Shown here in pieces: positions 7,595 through 14,898 of a DNA stretch of 64,000 nucleotides. This DNA comes from JACXTP01 sp963827905 (GTDB lineage: Archaea; Thermoplasmatota; Thermoplasmata; Methanomassiliicoccales; UBA472): contig CAWHCB010000007.1 of NCBI GenBank assembly GCA_963827905.1, forward strand, positions 423,567 through 487,566, read 5' to 3'. Within the stretch, counting starts at the first letter, position 1. Every line of letters begins with the position of its first letter. The notes under the pieces were generated by a model, which ran no database searches, was not told where the DNA came from, and saw only the letters and a program-made list of their open reading frames with translations. Position numbers and translations under genes: made by a program.

Positions 7595-8701
7595 TCACTT
7601 GATGAAGTCCACGCCCATGGCCTTGTGGGCTTGGTTCTCCTTGTGACCCAGCACGTATTTTGACTTCACGCCAGTCACGACCACCATAACCCTCATCTTG
7701 TTCTCCAGGGCGGGGTCGATGGAAGCCCCCCAGATGATCCTAGCGTTCGGACTGAGCTTGGATTGGATGATCTCGGCCACCTTCTCCGCCTCGGAGACGG
7801 TCATGTCCTCGCCGCCGGTCACGGCGATCAAGGCGCCCGAGGCACCGTTGATGTCGACATCGATGAGCGGCGAATTGATGGCGCCGGTGACGGCCTCCTC
7901 CACCTTGTCCTCATCCTCTCCCTCGCCCAGACCGATCATGGCCACGCCGGCGCCCTTCATGATGGTCTTGAGGTCGTTGAAGTCCAAGTTCACCAGGCCC
8001 GGTTTGGTGATCATCTCGGTGATGCCCTTGATGGCCCGCATCAGCACCTCGTCCGCCACCTTGAAAGCGGCGTTCAAGGAGTGCCTGGGGCATATCTCCA
8101 ACAATTTCTCGTTAGGCACCACGATGACGGTGTCAGCGACGGAACGGAGGCGCTCCAGCCCCCACTCGGCGTTCTCGGAGCGGATGACGCCCTCCGCCTT
8201 GAAGGGGGAGGTAACGATGGCGATCGTGAGCGCGCCCATGTCCTTGGCCATCTGGGCCACGTAAGGGGCAGAACCGGTCCCGGTGCCCCCGCCCAACCCG
8301 GCGGTGACGAAGACGATGTCGGTGCCGTTCAGGGCCTTGCGCAGGTCCTCCTCGGCCTCTCGGGCGGACTCCTCGCCCACCTGGGGCAGGGCACCAGCGC
8401 CCAATCCGCGCGTGCTCCTCCGGCCCAATAGGATCTTGTGATGCGCCCTGGTGATGAGGAGGTGTTGAGCATCGGTGTTGCAGGCATACAGCTCCGCGTC
8501 CCGGATGTTGGAGTCGTAGAGGCGGTTGATGGTGTTCGAACCGCCGCCGCCGCATCCGAAGATCTTGATGTTGGTCTTCAGGCTGGTCAGGATGCGTTCC
8601 AGTTCCTCGTCCTCAGCCGAGACGGCGCGGTAGGGTTGCGTCTTCTCGGGGGTGCCAGATGGTCCCGCTTTTGAAATGGCATCGGAGATGAATGACTTCA
8701 T
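7595..8701 (-). CDS. ftsZ1: cell division GTPase FtsZ (FtsZ1-type, copy a)
   Basis: This tubulin-like GTPase forms the division ring. In 368 residues it shows the N-terminal CGGGGSNTINR, the T3 region RSTRGLGAGALPQ, the tubulin signature GLGGGTGTGSAP and the synergy-loop region TKPGLVNLDFNDLKTIM. A 50-residue N-terminal tail precedes the GTPase domain; the C-terminus ends soon after the core in KAMGVDFIK, with no long linker. A strong Shine-Dalgarno (GGGAGGAAATAAC) precedes the ATG, and a TATA box lies near 8780. It is the archaeal ftsZ conserved beside secE-spt5, and it has a close paralogue at 9405-10535. Confidence 0.96.
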   Translation of the reverse strand: MKSFISDAISKAGPSGTPEKTQPYRAVSAEDEELERILTSLKTNIKIFGCGGGGSNTINRLYDSNIRDAELYACNTDAQHLLITRAHHKILLGRRSTRGLGAGALPQVGEESAREAEEDLRKALNGTDIVFVTAGLGGGTGTGSAPYVAQMAKDMGALTIAIVTSPFKAEGVIRSENAEWGLERLRSVADTVIVVPNEKLLEICPRHSLNAAFKVADEVLMRAIKGITEMITKPGLVNLDFNDLKTIMKGAGVAMIGLGEGEDEDKVEEAVTGAINSPLIDVDINGASGALIAVTGGEDMTVSEAEKVAEIIQSKLSPNARIIWGASIDPALENKMRVMVVVTGVKSKYVLGHKENQAHKAMGVDFIK

Positions 8702-8773
8702 TGTTATTTCCTCCCGGAAGGCTGGGCTTCACTTGCAGTGCCCCATCCTTGCGGAGGGTTAGCGGCTACCAGA

Positions 8774-8786
8774 TTTTAATATATTT
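8774..8786 (-). promoter_or_regulatory. TATA box of ftsZ (copy a)
   Basis: The minus strand carries AAATATATTAAAA about 75-85 bases before the ATG. The leader would be about 50 bases and includes the Shine-Dalgarno at 8704-8716. Confidence 0.45.
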
Positions 8787-8904
8787 CGGTTTGATTCCTA
8801 TAATACCTCATTTTTCTCCCGAACGAGAATGAGGGCGACCATTGACTGGTCGTATAGAAAAAAGCCCTCTATATTTTTTCTGATAATAAGATAATAATAT
8901 GTTA

Positions 8905-8947
8905 AAAGTAATTTACTTTATGCCAATCATGATTTACATTATGTAAA
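8905..8947. promoter_or_regulatory. two 15-bp perfect palindromes, candidate operator
   Basis: Two perfect odd-length palindromes lie in the AT-rich gap between ftsZ copy a and the XRE gene: AAAGTAA-T-TTACTTT (8905-8919) and TTTACAT-T-ATGTAAA (8933-8947). Their centres are 28 bp apart. They sit just upstream of an AT-rich AGTATATTAA (8947-8956) that could be the TATA element of the XRE gene. The arrangement suits a dimeric helix-turn-helix protein, the obvious candidate being the adjacent XRE regulator. Confidence 0.5.
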
Positions 8948-9004
8948 GTATATTAACCAATAAGTCAATCATATCTTACTATATTCCATGTCTGGGTGGT
9001 CGAT

Positions 9005-9196
9005 ATGAAGAACAAGGTCAGGTTATATCGCGCCATGACCAACCTCACGCAGGAGGAGCTCGCCAAGAAGGTGGGCGTATCACGGCAGACGATCATCTCC
9101 ATCGAGAACGAGTCGTCGGACCCCTCCCTTCAATTGGCGATGAAGATGGCGAGACTGTTCAAGGTCCGGGTGGAGGACCTCTTCTCATTGGACTGA
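9005..9196 (+). CDS. small XRE-family HTH transcriptional regulator
   Basis: A 63-residue protein that is little more than one helix-turn-helix domain: LTQEELAKKVGVSRQTIISI spans the two DNA-binding helices, and FKVRVEDLFSLD ends it in the style of the YgzD/YozG-type small regulators. I prefer the ATG at 9005 (ggtggt precedes it) over the in-frame GTG at 8996. It is transcribed away from ftsZ copy a and towards ftsZ copy b, alone between the two, and downstream of two palindromes. A role in control of the neighbouring ftsZ genes or in autoregulation is inference. Confidence 0.85.
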   Translation: MKNKVRLYRAMTNLTQEELAKKVGVSRQTIISIENESSDPSLQLAMKMARLFKVRVEDLFSLD

Positions 9197-9404
9197 ACTT
9201 AGACCAGGTGACCCCAATAGATAATGGCCCGATAGGACATCGTCACCAATAAGGATCATCACCGGCCTTTGAGGGTAGCCAGGACGATGGGCGGAATAAT
9301 GGTCGACCCTGCCAGTGAACCGATCCGCAGGGTCATCATCCCCTTTCGTCCCCAGGTCCGGGAGTGGCATGGGCCAACCTTGGGCGGGCCTTATGCTTGC
9401 CCGC
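9197..9404. other. convergent intergenic region with two hairpins
   Basis: No gene is seen between the XRE stop and the ftsZ copy b stop. An 8-bp perfect stem GACCCTGC/GCAGGGTC (9305-9312, 9327-9334) and a 6-bp stem GCGGGC/GCCCGC abutting the ftsZ stop (9384-9389, 9399-9404) could stop convergent transcription. Neither is followed by a T-tract. Confidence 0.4.
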
Positions 9405-10535
9405 TCACTTGATGAAGTCCAGGTCCGCATCCTTCAGCTTCTTGGCCTCGTCGGACTTGCCCAGTATCTGCGTGGAGCGCACGCCCGCCATCACCACCAT
9501 GACCCTGATCTTGTGCTCCAGGCCCGGGTCCACGCCCGCGCCCCAGATGATCCTCGCCGAGGGACTGATGCGCTTGTGGACCTCCTCCGCCACCTTCTGG
9601 GCGTCGGATATGGTCATGTCTGGGCCGCCGGTCACATTCACCAGGGCGCCAGTGGCGGTGGAGATGTCGACCTCCAGCAGAGGGGAGTTCAAAGCCTCCT
9701 CGATGGCCTCCAGGGCGCGGTCCTCCGCGTGCCCGTCCGACTCTCCCATCCCGATCATGGCCACGCCGGCCCCCTTCATGATGGTCTTGAGGTCGTTGAA
9801 GTCCAAGTTCACCAGTCCAGGTTTGGTGATTAGTTCCGTGATGCCCTTGATGGCCCTCGTCAGCACATCGTCGGCAACCTTGAACGCTGCGTTCAGGGAG
9901 AGCCTAGGGTAGAGTTGCAGCAGCTTGTCGTTGGGGATGACGATGACGGTGTCGGCCGCGTTGCGAAGGCGTTGCAGGCCCCACTCCGCGTTCTCCATGC
10001 GCATCTTGCCCTCGCCCTTGAACGGCAGGGTGACCACAGCTATGGTCAAAGCGCCCATGTCTTTGGCGGTCTCTGCCACCACGGCCGCCGATCCGGTCCC
10101 GGTGCCACCGCCCATGCCGGCGGTCACGAAGACGATGTTGGCGTCAATCAATGCCTTCTTCAGCTCTGGCTCCGCTTCCTTGGCCGCGGCCTCACCCATC
10201 TGGGGGATGGCGCCTGCCCCGAGTCCACGGGTGCTCCTCCGACCCAGGAGGATCTTGTGCTGCGCCCTCGCTGCCAGCAGGTGCTGGGCGTCGGTGTTGG
10301 CGGCATAGGTCTCGGCTCCAGCGATGTTCTCTTCGGATATGCGGGATATGGTGTTCGAGCCACCGCCACCACAACCGATGATCTTGATGTTGGTCTTGAG
10401 CTTCTGGAGCAGCTCCATGAGCTCCGCGTCAGTGTTGTCGACCGATACCGGCGACGGCGCTGGCGCCCGCGGTTCCATCCGTACCGGCGTCTCACTATCT
10501 CTCGCTAAAGCTTCTTCTACCAACGATTTCATCAT
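9405..10535 (-). CDS. cell division GTPase FtsZ (FtsZ1-type, copy b)
   Basis: A close paralogue of the ftsZ at 7595-8701: same GCGGGGSNTISRI start of the GTPase domain, RRSTRGLGAGAIPQMG, GMGGGTGTGSAA, TKPGLVNLDFNDLKTIM and a C-terminus ending in DADLDFIK. The tail before the domain is shorter and Pro-rich. I start at the ATG at 10535, after GGAAGGG; the longer frame would need a TTG. Head-to-tail arrangement with copy a, separated only by the XRE gene, points to tandem duplication. All catalytic motifs are intact, so it should hydrolyse GTP and polymerise. Confidence 0.94.
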   Translation of the reverse strand: MMKSLVEEALARDSETPVRMEPRAPAPSPVSVDNTDAELMELLQKLKTNIKIIGCGGGGSNTISRISEENIAGAETYAANTDAQHLLAARAQHKILLGRRSTRGLGAGAIPQMGEAAAKEAEPELKKALIDANIVFVTAGMGGGTGTGSAAVVAETAKDMGALTIAVVTLPFKGEGKMRMENAEWGLQRLRNAADTVIVIPNDKLLQLYPRLSLNAAFKVADDVLTRAIKGITELITKPGLVNLDFNDLKTIMKGAGVAMIGMGESDGHAEDRALEAIEEALNSPLLEVDISTATGALVNVTGGPDMTISDAQKVAEEVHKRISPSARIIWGAGVDPGLEHKIRVMVVMAGVRSTQILGKSDEAKKLKDADLDFIK

Positions 10536-10682
10536 CCCAAATCCCTTCCTGCGCAATAATGCGATTTAACTGTCAGCAGTATATGTTTGAATCAATAAAA
10601 AACCTACGGGGGAATCCCCCTCGCGAGACCGATATTTAGGGTCGCGAAAAGCATATTTGCCGCCTTGTGCCTCCTATCTACT

Positions 10683-10955
10683 ATGATAGCGAGGGCGGAC
10701 GTGCGATTCCGAGGCAGGGTGCAGGGGGTGCACTTCCGTAACTTCACTCGCAAGTACGCCAAGAGGCTGCAGGTGAGCGGTTGGGTGAGGAACCTCCCTG
10801 ACGGATCCGTGGAAGCTCTGTTCGAAGGCGAGGACGGCGCAATAAACGAGGTCATCCGCATGCTCACTGAAGAACAACCGTACGCGCAGGTCGAGCACGT
10901 TGACGTCATCTGGTCCCGTTCTCTCAACGAGTTCCCTAACTTCGAGATCCATTGA
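10683..10955 (+). CDS. acyP: acylphosphatase
   Basis: Acylphosphatases hydrolyse carboxyl-phosphate bonds of small acyl phosphates in the cytosol. The 90-residue protein has the signature GRVQGVHFRNF with the phosphate-binding arginine, and GWVRNLPDGSVEALFEGE with the catalytic asparagine. I begin at the ATG at 10683; a start 6 codons upstream adds residues unlike the family. There is no Shine-Dalgarno, suggesting a leaderless message. The gene ends one base before the convergent TatD-like gene. Confidence 0.93.
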   Translation: MIARADVRFRGRVQGVHFRNFTRKYAKRLQVSGWVRNLPDGSVEALFEGEDGAINEVIRMLTEEQPYAQVEHVDVIWSRSLNEFPNFEIH

Positions 10956-10956
10956 G

Positions 10957-11799
10957 TCAATCGATCTTGATGCCATAGACCCGCTCGGGGTTGTCCTTGG
11001 AGATCCTCCAAGCGATGTCCTGTTGTGCTTCGCCGCCGGTCAACAAGGTCTTGATCCGTTTTGGCACGGTGGATATCCCCAGCACCGCCCCTGGTCTGGT
11101 CGGGTCGTCCATGAAGTCAGTCTCCAATAGGAAGCGGTGCCCTTTGCCCAAGGCCTCGGCGAAGGCGCTCTTACCAGCGAGCACGGAAGGCATCACCCCG
11201 TGGTTCTCCTCGGCCGTAACCAACGGGGCGCAGAAATGTTTGACCACCTTTCCCCGGTCCAATCCCACCCGGTCCGCCATCGAGGCCAGGTCCGCCAGGG
11301 TTTCCGGGGTGGCGCTCTCGGAGTGGATGACTATGGCACAACCGACCTCCTTGCACAACCTCATGCCATGGCTCAGGATCTCGTTGGAGGCGGCCATCAC
11401 CTCCTCCGCCACGGGGAAATGCGGGCGACCCACCTCGCCGATGGCCACGGCTTTACCCTCGCGCACCAAAGCGGCGGCGGCCTCCATCGCCCCCATCATT
11501 ATCTCCTTGGCCTTCGGAAGGCCATGCTCCTCTGCCAAAGGCAAAAGGAGGACGGGGTAGGGACCGACGGTGCAGAACACCTTGACCGCGGTCTCCCGAT
11601 TGCATCTATCGGCCAGACCAGTCGTGATTTCATACGAGAGTTCGAAGTCCTTGACGTCATGGACCTGAACCTGGTCGTAAGGCATGTGGCTCAGGATCAA
11701 GTGGGTCCCGCCCGCCTTCTGGAACTCTTTGACCGCTTCCACATTCCGGCCCTGCGGCTGGAGATGGATATGGTTGTCCAATATCGGCACTTGGGTCAA
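10957..11799 (-). CDS. TatD-family metal-dependent hydrolase
   Basis: A 280-residue TIM-barrel hydrolase of the TatD type, whose members are often metal-dependent nucleases. Motifs in order: DNHIHLQ (metal His pair), a conserved Glu in AIGEVGRPHF, AIVIHSES, VVKHFCAP and LLETDFMDDPTRPGAV with the late metal Asp. The start overlaps the tbp stop by 4 bases (ATGA), so the two are translated from one message. The substrate cannot be told; the ILSHMPYDQV segment is typical of an archaeal TatD subgroup. Confidence 0.85.
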   Translation of the reverse strand: MTQVPILDNHIHLQPQGRNVEAVKEFQKAGGTHLILSHMPYDQVQVHDVKDFELSYEITTGLADRCNRETAVKVFCTVGPYPVLLLPLAEEHGLPKAKEIMMGAMEAAAALVREGKAVAIGEVGRPHFPVAEEVMAASNEILSHGMRLCKEVGCAIVIHSESATPETLADLASMADRVGLDRGKVVKHFCAPLVTAEENHGVMPSVLAGKSAFAEALGKGHRFLLETDFMDDPTRPGAVLGISTVPKRIKTLLTGGEAQQDIAWRISKDNPERVYGIKID

Positions 11800-12344
11800 C
11801 GTAACAGTCCTGCGGCCTTCAGTTCTTGAGCGATCTTGTTCACCGCGGCCTCGACGTCCTGAGGTTTCCGCGCGCCGGTGCAGACCAGCTTGCCAGAGCC
11901 GAACAGCAGGACCACGACCTTGGGGTCATCGAGCCTATAGACCAGCCCAGGGAACTGCTCCGGTTCGTACTCCACCCTTTCCAGGCCCAGAGATATGGCG
12001 ACGGCGTTAAGGTTGATCTCCTGCCCTAGGTCGGAGGAGGCGACGATGTTCTGCACCTCGATCTTCGGCTCCACCCTGATCTTGATGCCTGCCTTCTCGA
12101 TCTGCTTGGCCACCTTGTTTATGGCCACCTTGACGTGCTCCAGGCTCTTGGCCCCGGTGCACACCACCTTGCCGCTCCGGAACAGGAGCGTCGCGGTCTT
12201 GGGGTCCTTCAAACGATAGATGAGCCCAGGGAACCGCTCCGGCTCATATTCGGCACCGTCCAAGGCCAGCGCGATTGATTGCAGGTCGAGCTCCACCCCC
12301 AGGGAGGTCGATGCCACCACATTCTCGATCTTGATCTTGGCCAT
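11796..12344 (-). CDS. tbp: TATA-box-binding protein
   Basis: TBP nucleates archaeal transcription initiation with TFB. The 182-residue saddle has two direct repeats of about 90 residues: FPGLIYRLKDPKTATLLFRS with KVVCTGAK, and FPGLVYRLDDPKVVVLLFGS with KLVCTGAR. No acidic C-terminal tail is present. A TTTAAATAC element about 40 bases upstream and GGTGAACC before the ATG support the start. It shares a message with the TatD-like gene downstream. Confidence 0.98.
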   Translation of the reverse strand: MAKIKIENVVASTSLGVELDLQSIALALDGAEYEPERFPGLIYRLKDPKTATLLFRSGKVVCTGAKSLEHVKVAINKVAKQIEKAGIKIRVEPKIEVQNIVASSDLGQEINLNAVAISLGLERVEYEPEQFPGLVYRLDDPKVVVLLFGSGKLVCTGARKPQDVEAAVNKIAQELKAAGLLR

Positions 12345-12507
12345 CGGTTCACCTTTAATATTTCTCTCGGCTCGTATTTAAATACCATATATATAGGATT
12401 TATTGATTTATGAGCTTCCAGACGCTCCAAGGCCTGGTTGTGGCTCCGTTATCGTTAAGTAGGTCCCAACCGTCCCGGTCGGCTACCGATCCCAAGGGGT
12501 CGATCGA
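12345..12507. promoter_or_regulatory. tbp promoter region
   Basis: On the minus strand TTTAAATACG (about 12374-12383) gives the tbp TATA element. A separate ATATATA at 12389-12396 could serve either strand. No gene is seen in the remainder. Confidence 0.4.
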
Positions 12508-12645
12508 ATGTTGGACGAAAGGATCTATCTGCTGGCCGGTGAGTATCTGTTGGCGACCCTCTGCGTGCTTTCCGTATCGAAGGTCTGGATGGACCATTTC
12601 GATGATGTGGCGGGGACCAAGGAGAGGCCGCCCAGAGGTTTGTGA
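12508..12645 (+). CDS. possible 45-residue small protein
   Basis: An ATG at 12508, preceded by AAGGGG about 8 bases upstream, opens a 45-codon frame (MLDERIYLLAGEYLLATL...) that ends at a TGA. Codon choice is like the neighbours (many G/C third positions) and the first half is a plausible hydrophobic helix. It lies in the 416-base gap between tbp and the cdrS-like gene. I recognise no family, and so short a frame could arise by chance. Confidence 0.3.
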   Translation: MLDERIYLLAGEYLLATLCVLSVSKVWMDHFDDVAGTKERPPRGL

Positions 12646-12678
12646 ATCATCGCTTTGCCAGCTTTCCATCCGTAAATC

Positions 12679-12737
12679 TTTATATATTTTCAAACGCATC
12701 TTGCAATCGTCTGACGAAATTGACGTATTCGTCTGAC
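12679..12737 (+). promoter_or_regulatory. promoter of the cdrS-ftsZ2 unit with repeats at the predicted start site
   Basis: TTTATATA at 12679-12686 is a textbook archaeal TATA box. Around the predicted start lies a direct repeat TCGTCTGAC (12707-12715 and 12729-12737, period 22) and, between them, an inverted repeat GACGAA/TTCGTC (12713-12718, 12728-12733). A repressor bound there would block initiation; autoregulation by the ribbon-helix-helix protein is a natural guess. Confidence 0.5.
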
Positions 12738-12760
12738 ATCAAACGTTCCAGAGCTGGGCC

Positions 12761-13072
12761 ATGGTCGATAGCGAGAGAATAACCATCAGGTTACCTTCAG
12801 AGAAGCTGCAGGCCTTGCAGAACCTCGTGGATACTGGGAAGTACCCCACCATCTCCGATGCCATCAGGGCCGCCATAGACAGCTTCATCGAGACCCACTT
12901 CACACCCGAGTACATCGAGAGGGTGACGGTGGAGCTGCCCAAGGGCAAGCTCATCGAGCTGGAGGCGCTGGTCAAGGATGGGGACTCGGTCTCGATCGAC
13001 GACGCCATCAGGAACGCGGTCAGGGAGTACGTCCGCATGAGGCTGGAGCAGGCAGTCAACGACATGAAATGA
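12761..13072 (+). CDS. ribbon-helix-helix regulator with two RHH domains (CdrS-like)
   Basis: The 103-residue protein has two consecutive RHH (CopG/MetJ-like) units: residues about 5-43 (ITIRLPSEKLQALQNLV..SDAIRAAI) and about 52-92 (VTVELPKGKLIELEALV..DDAIRNAVREYV). RHH proteins bind DNA as dimers through the beta-ribbon, so one chain here could mimic a dimer. It lies 28 bases before an ftsZ gene; an RHH regulator beside ftsZ2 (cdrS-ftsZ2) is a known archaeal arrangement in which CdrS controls division genes. The repeats at its promoter suggest autoregulation. Confidence 0.8.
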   Translation: MVDSERITIRLPSEKLQALQNLVDTGKYPTISDAIRAAIDSFIETHFTPEYIERVTVELPKGKLIELEALVKDGDSVSIDDAIRNAVREYVRMRLEQAVNDMK

Positions 13073-13100
13073 GTGGCCTTGCCCGCCGGGAGCGAATGGG

Positions 13101-14123
13101 ATGGGGTTCAATCACGGGGGCTATGTAGATGACATTCGCACGCTCAAGATACTTGTAGTGGGGTGTGGCGGTGCGGGTTGCAACAGCGTGCATAGGTTGA
13201 ACCAGATCGGCGTGGACGAGATCGAGACCATGGCCGTCAACACCGACGCTATAAGCCTCAAGGGCACGAACAGCACCCACAGGCTGCTCATAGGGGCGGA
13301 GTCCACCAGAGGTCTGGGCGCGGGAGGCCGACCGGACCTGGGGGAGTCATGCGCCATCAATGCCACCAGCCTTTTCGATTCGATGTTCCACGACGTGGAC
13401 CTCACCTTCGTCATCGCCGGCATGGGCGGTGGCACCGGCACTGGTGCCGCCCCCGTCGTGGCCGAGACGGCCCACAAATGCGGGTCCGTGGTCGTTTCCA
13501 TCGCCACCATGCCCTTCCGCGCCGAGGGGGGTAGGAAGCACGGTACCGCCATGAAGGGCCTGCGCCGTTTGCGCGAGAACTCCGACACACTCCTCATCCT
13601 GGACAACAACCGTCTGCTGAACATCGTGGGCAACATCCCTTTCAATCAGGCCTTGGGCGTCATGGACCGCCTGATCGCCGAGCTGATCCGTGGCCTGGTC
13701 GACGCGCTGACCAAACCGTCGCTCATCAACCTGGACTTCGCGGACCTGCGCAGCGTCATCCTCAACGGGGGCGTCAGTACCATCATCTATGGGGAGAACG
13801 CCGACCCCGAGGGCGTGGTCCGGGACGCCATCAGCAACCCTTTGCTGGAGGTGGACATAACCGGGGGCACCGGGGCGCTGATCCATCTATCCGGGGGGAC
13901 CAACCTATCGCTGCGACGGGCCCACCGCGTCTTCGAAGGCATCACCCAGCATCTCGATCCCGACGCCAACATCAAGTTCGGCGTCAGGGTGAGCGAGGAC
14001 TGCGAGGAGACGATCAGGCTCCTGGCGGTGATCACAGGCATCGGGGAGCTGACCGAACCGCCCTTGGACGGTCTGGAGCCGACGAACAACATCGGTGAGA
14101 TGTTGGTGAAGTACGGACGCTAA
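13101..14123 (+). CDS. ftsZ2: cell division GTPase FtsZ (FtsZ2-type)
   Basis: A third FtsZ, 340 residues, clearly different from the two copies to the left. It has ILVVGCGGAGCNSVHRL, STRGLGAGGRPDLGE (glycine instead of alanine in the T3 region), GMGGGTGTGAAP and KPSLINLDFADLRSVI. The sequence is complete and ends shortly after the polymerisation domain. Its stop overlaps the convergent trmJ stop by 4 bases. Linkage to the RHH regulator supports FtsZ2 identity; in haloarchaea FtsZ2 drives constriction while FtsZ1 scaffolds. Confidence 0.92.
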   Translation: MGFNHGGYVDDIRTLKILVVGCGGAGCNSVHRLNQIGVDEIETMAVNTDAISLKGTNSTHRLLIGAESTRGLGAGGRPDLGESCAINATSLFDSMFHDVDLTFVIAGMGGGTGTGAAPVVAETAHKCGSVVVSIATMPFRAEGGRKHGTAMKGLRRLRENSDTLLILDNNRLLNIVGNIPFNQALGVMDRLIAELIRGLVDALTKPSLINLDFADLRSVILNGGVSTIIYGENADPEGVVRDAISNPLLEVDITGGTGALIHLSGGTNLSLRRAHRVFEGITQHLDPDANIKFGVRVSEDCEETIRLLAVITGIGELTEPPLDGLEPTNNIGEMLVKYGR

Positions 14124-14854
14124 CCCTCTTCATCGCCTTTCTTGCGTTCTAGGCGTCTGATACGCTCCGCCGCCCCGCCCAGCACGCCCATGATGGTGTA
14201 GAACTCGTACTTCGTGGGTATGGCACGCCCCATCATCCGCCTGAACATGACGTTGGTCTTCTCCCTTCGGAATGACGGGTACTCTATGGCTTCCAGCAGC
14301 GCGGAGAAATTGCGGAACAGCAGCTCCTTCTCGTGCTCCGTCGCCGGGTTGGGCTTGGACGGCGCTCCCTGAGCGGCGAATATCTCGTAGAGCAGGACGG
14401 TCACGGCGTGGGAGAGATTGAGCACTGGATATTCATCATGCGCGGGGATGTGCACCAACAGGTCGCAACGCATCAATTGTTCCTGGGTGAGGCCGAGGTC
14501 CTCCCGACCGAAGACCAGGGCGATCTTGCCCTCATGCCCCACCGTCCTCTCGGCCAGCTCCCTCGGTGTCAAAGGGATGCGGATGTAATGCCCTTCACCT
14601 TGGGTGACGATCCCCGAAGTGCCGACGACCAGGAAGCAGTCGGAGATGGCGCTCTCGAAATCAGAGGTTATCGTCGCATCGTTCAGGATGTAGTTGGCGT
14701 GCTTGGCCCGCTTGAACGCCTCGTCGGTGAGCGGACACGGGTCCACCATGACCAGCTCCTTGAAGCCGAAATTGCCCATGGCGCGCGCCACCGCCCCGAC
14801 GTTCCCGTCGTGCTGGGGCCGCACCAGTACCACCTTGTAGGAGACCATCGCCAC
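14120..14854 (-). CDS. trmJ: tRNA (cytidine-2'-O-)-methyltransferase TrmJ-like SPOUT enzyme
   Basis: TrmJ methylates the 2'-OH of nucleotide 32 in the tRNA anticodon loop. The 244-residue protein has the SPOUT knot motifs: VLVRPQHDGNVGAVARAMGNFG at the N-terminus, IALVFGREDLGLTQEQ for SAM binding, and PVLNLSHAVTVLLYE at the C-terminal knot. A helical extension after about residue 165 ending in ERIRRLERKKGDEE fits the TrmJ dimer/RNA-binding tail. The gene is divergent from truA, another tRNA modification gene, across 44 bases. Confidence 0.88.
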   Translation of the reverse strand: MAMVSYKVVLVRPQHDGNVGAVARAMGNFGFKELVMVDPCPLTDEAFKRAKHANYILNDATITSDFESAISDCFLVVGTSGIVTQGEGHYIRIPLTPRELAERTVGHEGKIALVFGREDLGLTQEQLMRCDLLVHIPAHDEYPVLNLSHAVTVLLYEIFAAQGAPSKPNPATEHEKELLFRNFSALLEAIEYPSFRREKTNVMFRRMMGRAIPTKYEFYTIMGVLGGAAERIRRLERKKGDEEG

Positions 14855-14898
14855 GCCTCGCTAGTCTTATTAAACACCAATACTTAACATTTGAGCGC

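Noticed and set aside
9185..9430. 81-codon minus-strand frame between XRE and ftsZ copy b
   Set aside because: It overlaps both genes, has no start signal and no recognisable domain.
12400..12736. Two ~100-codon frames, one on each strand, between tbp and cdrS
   Set aside because: They overlap each other, run through promoters, and show no domain or start signal; only the 45-codon frame was kept, at low confidence.
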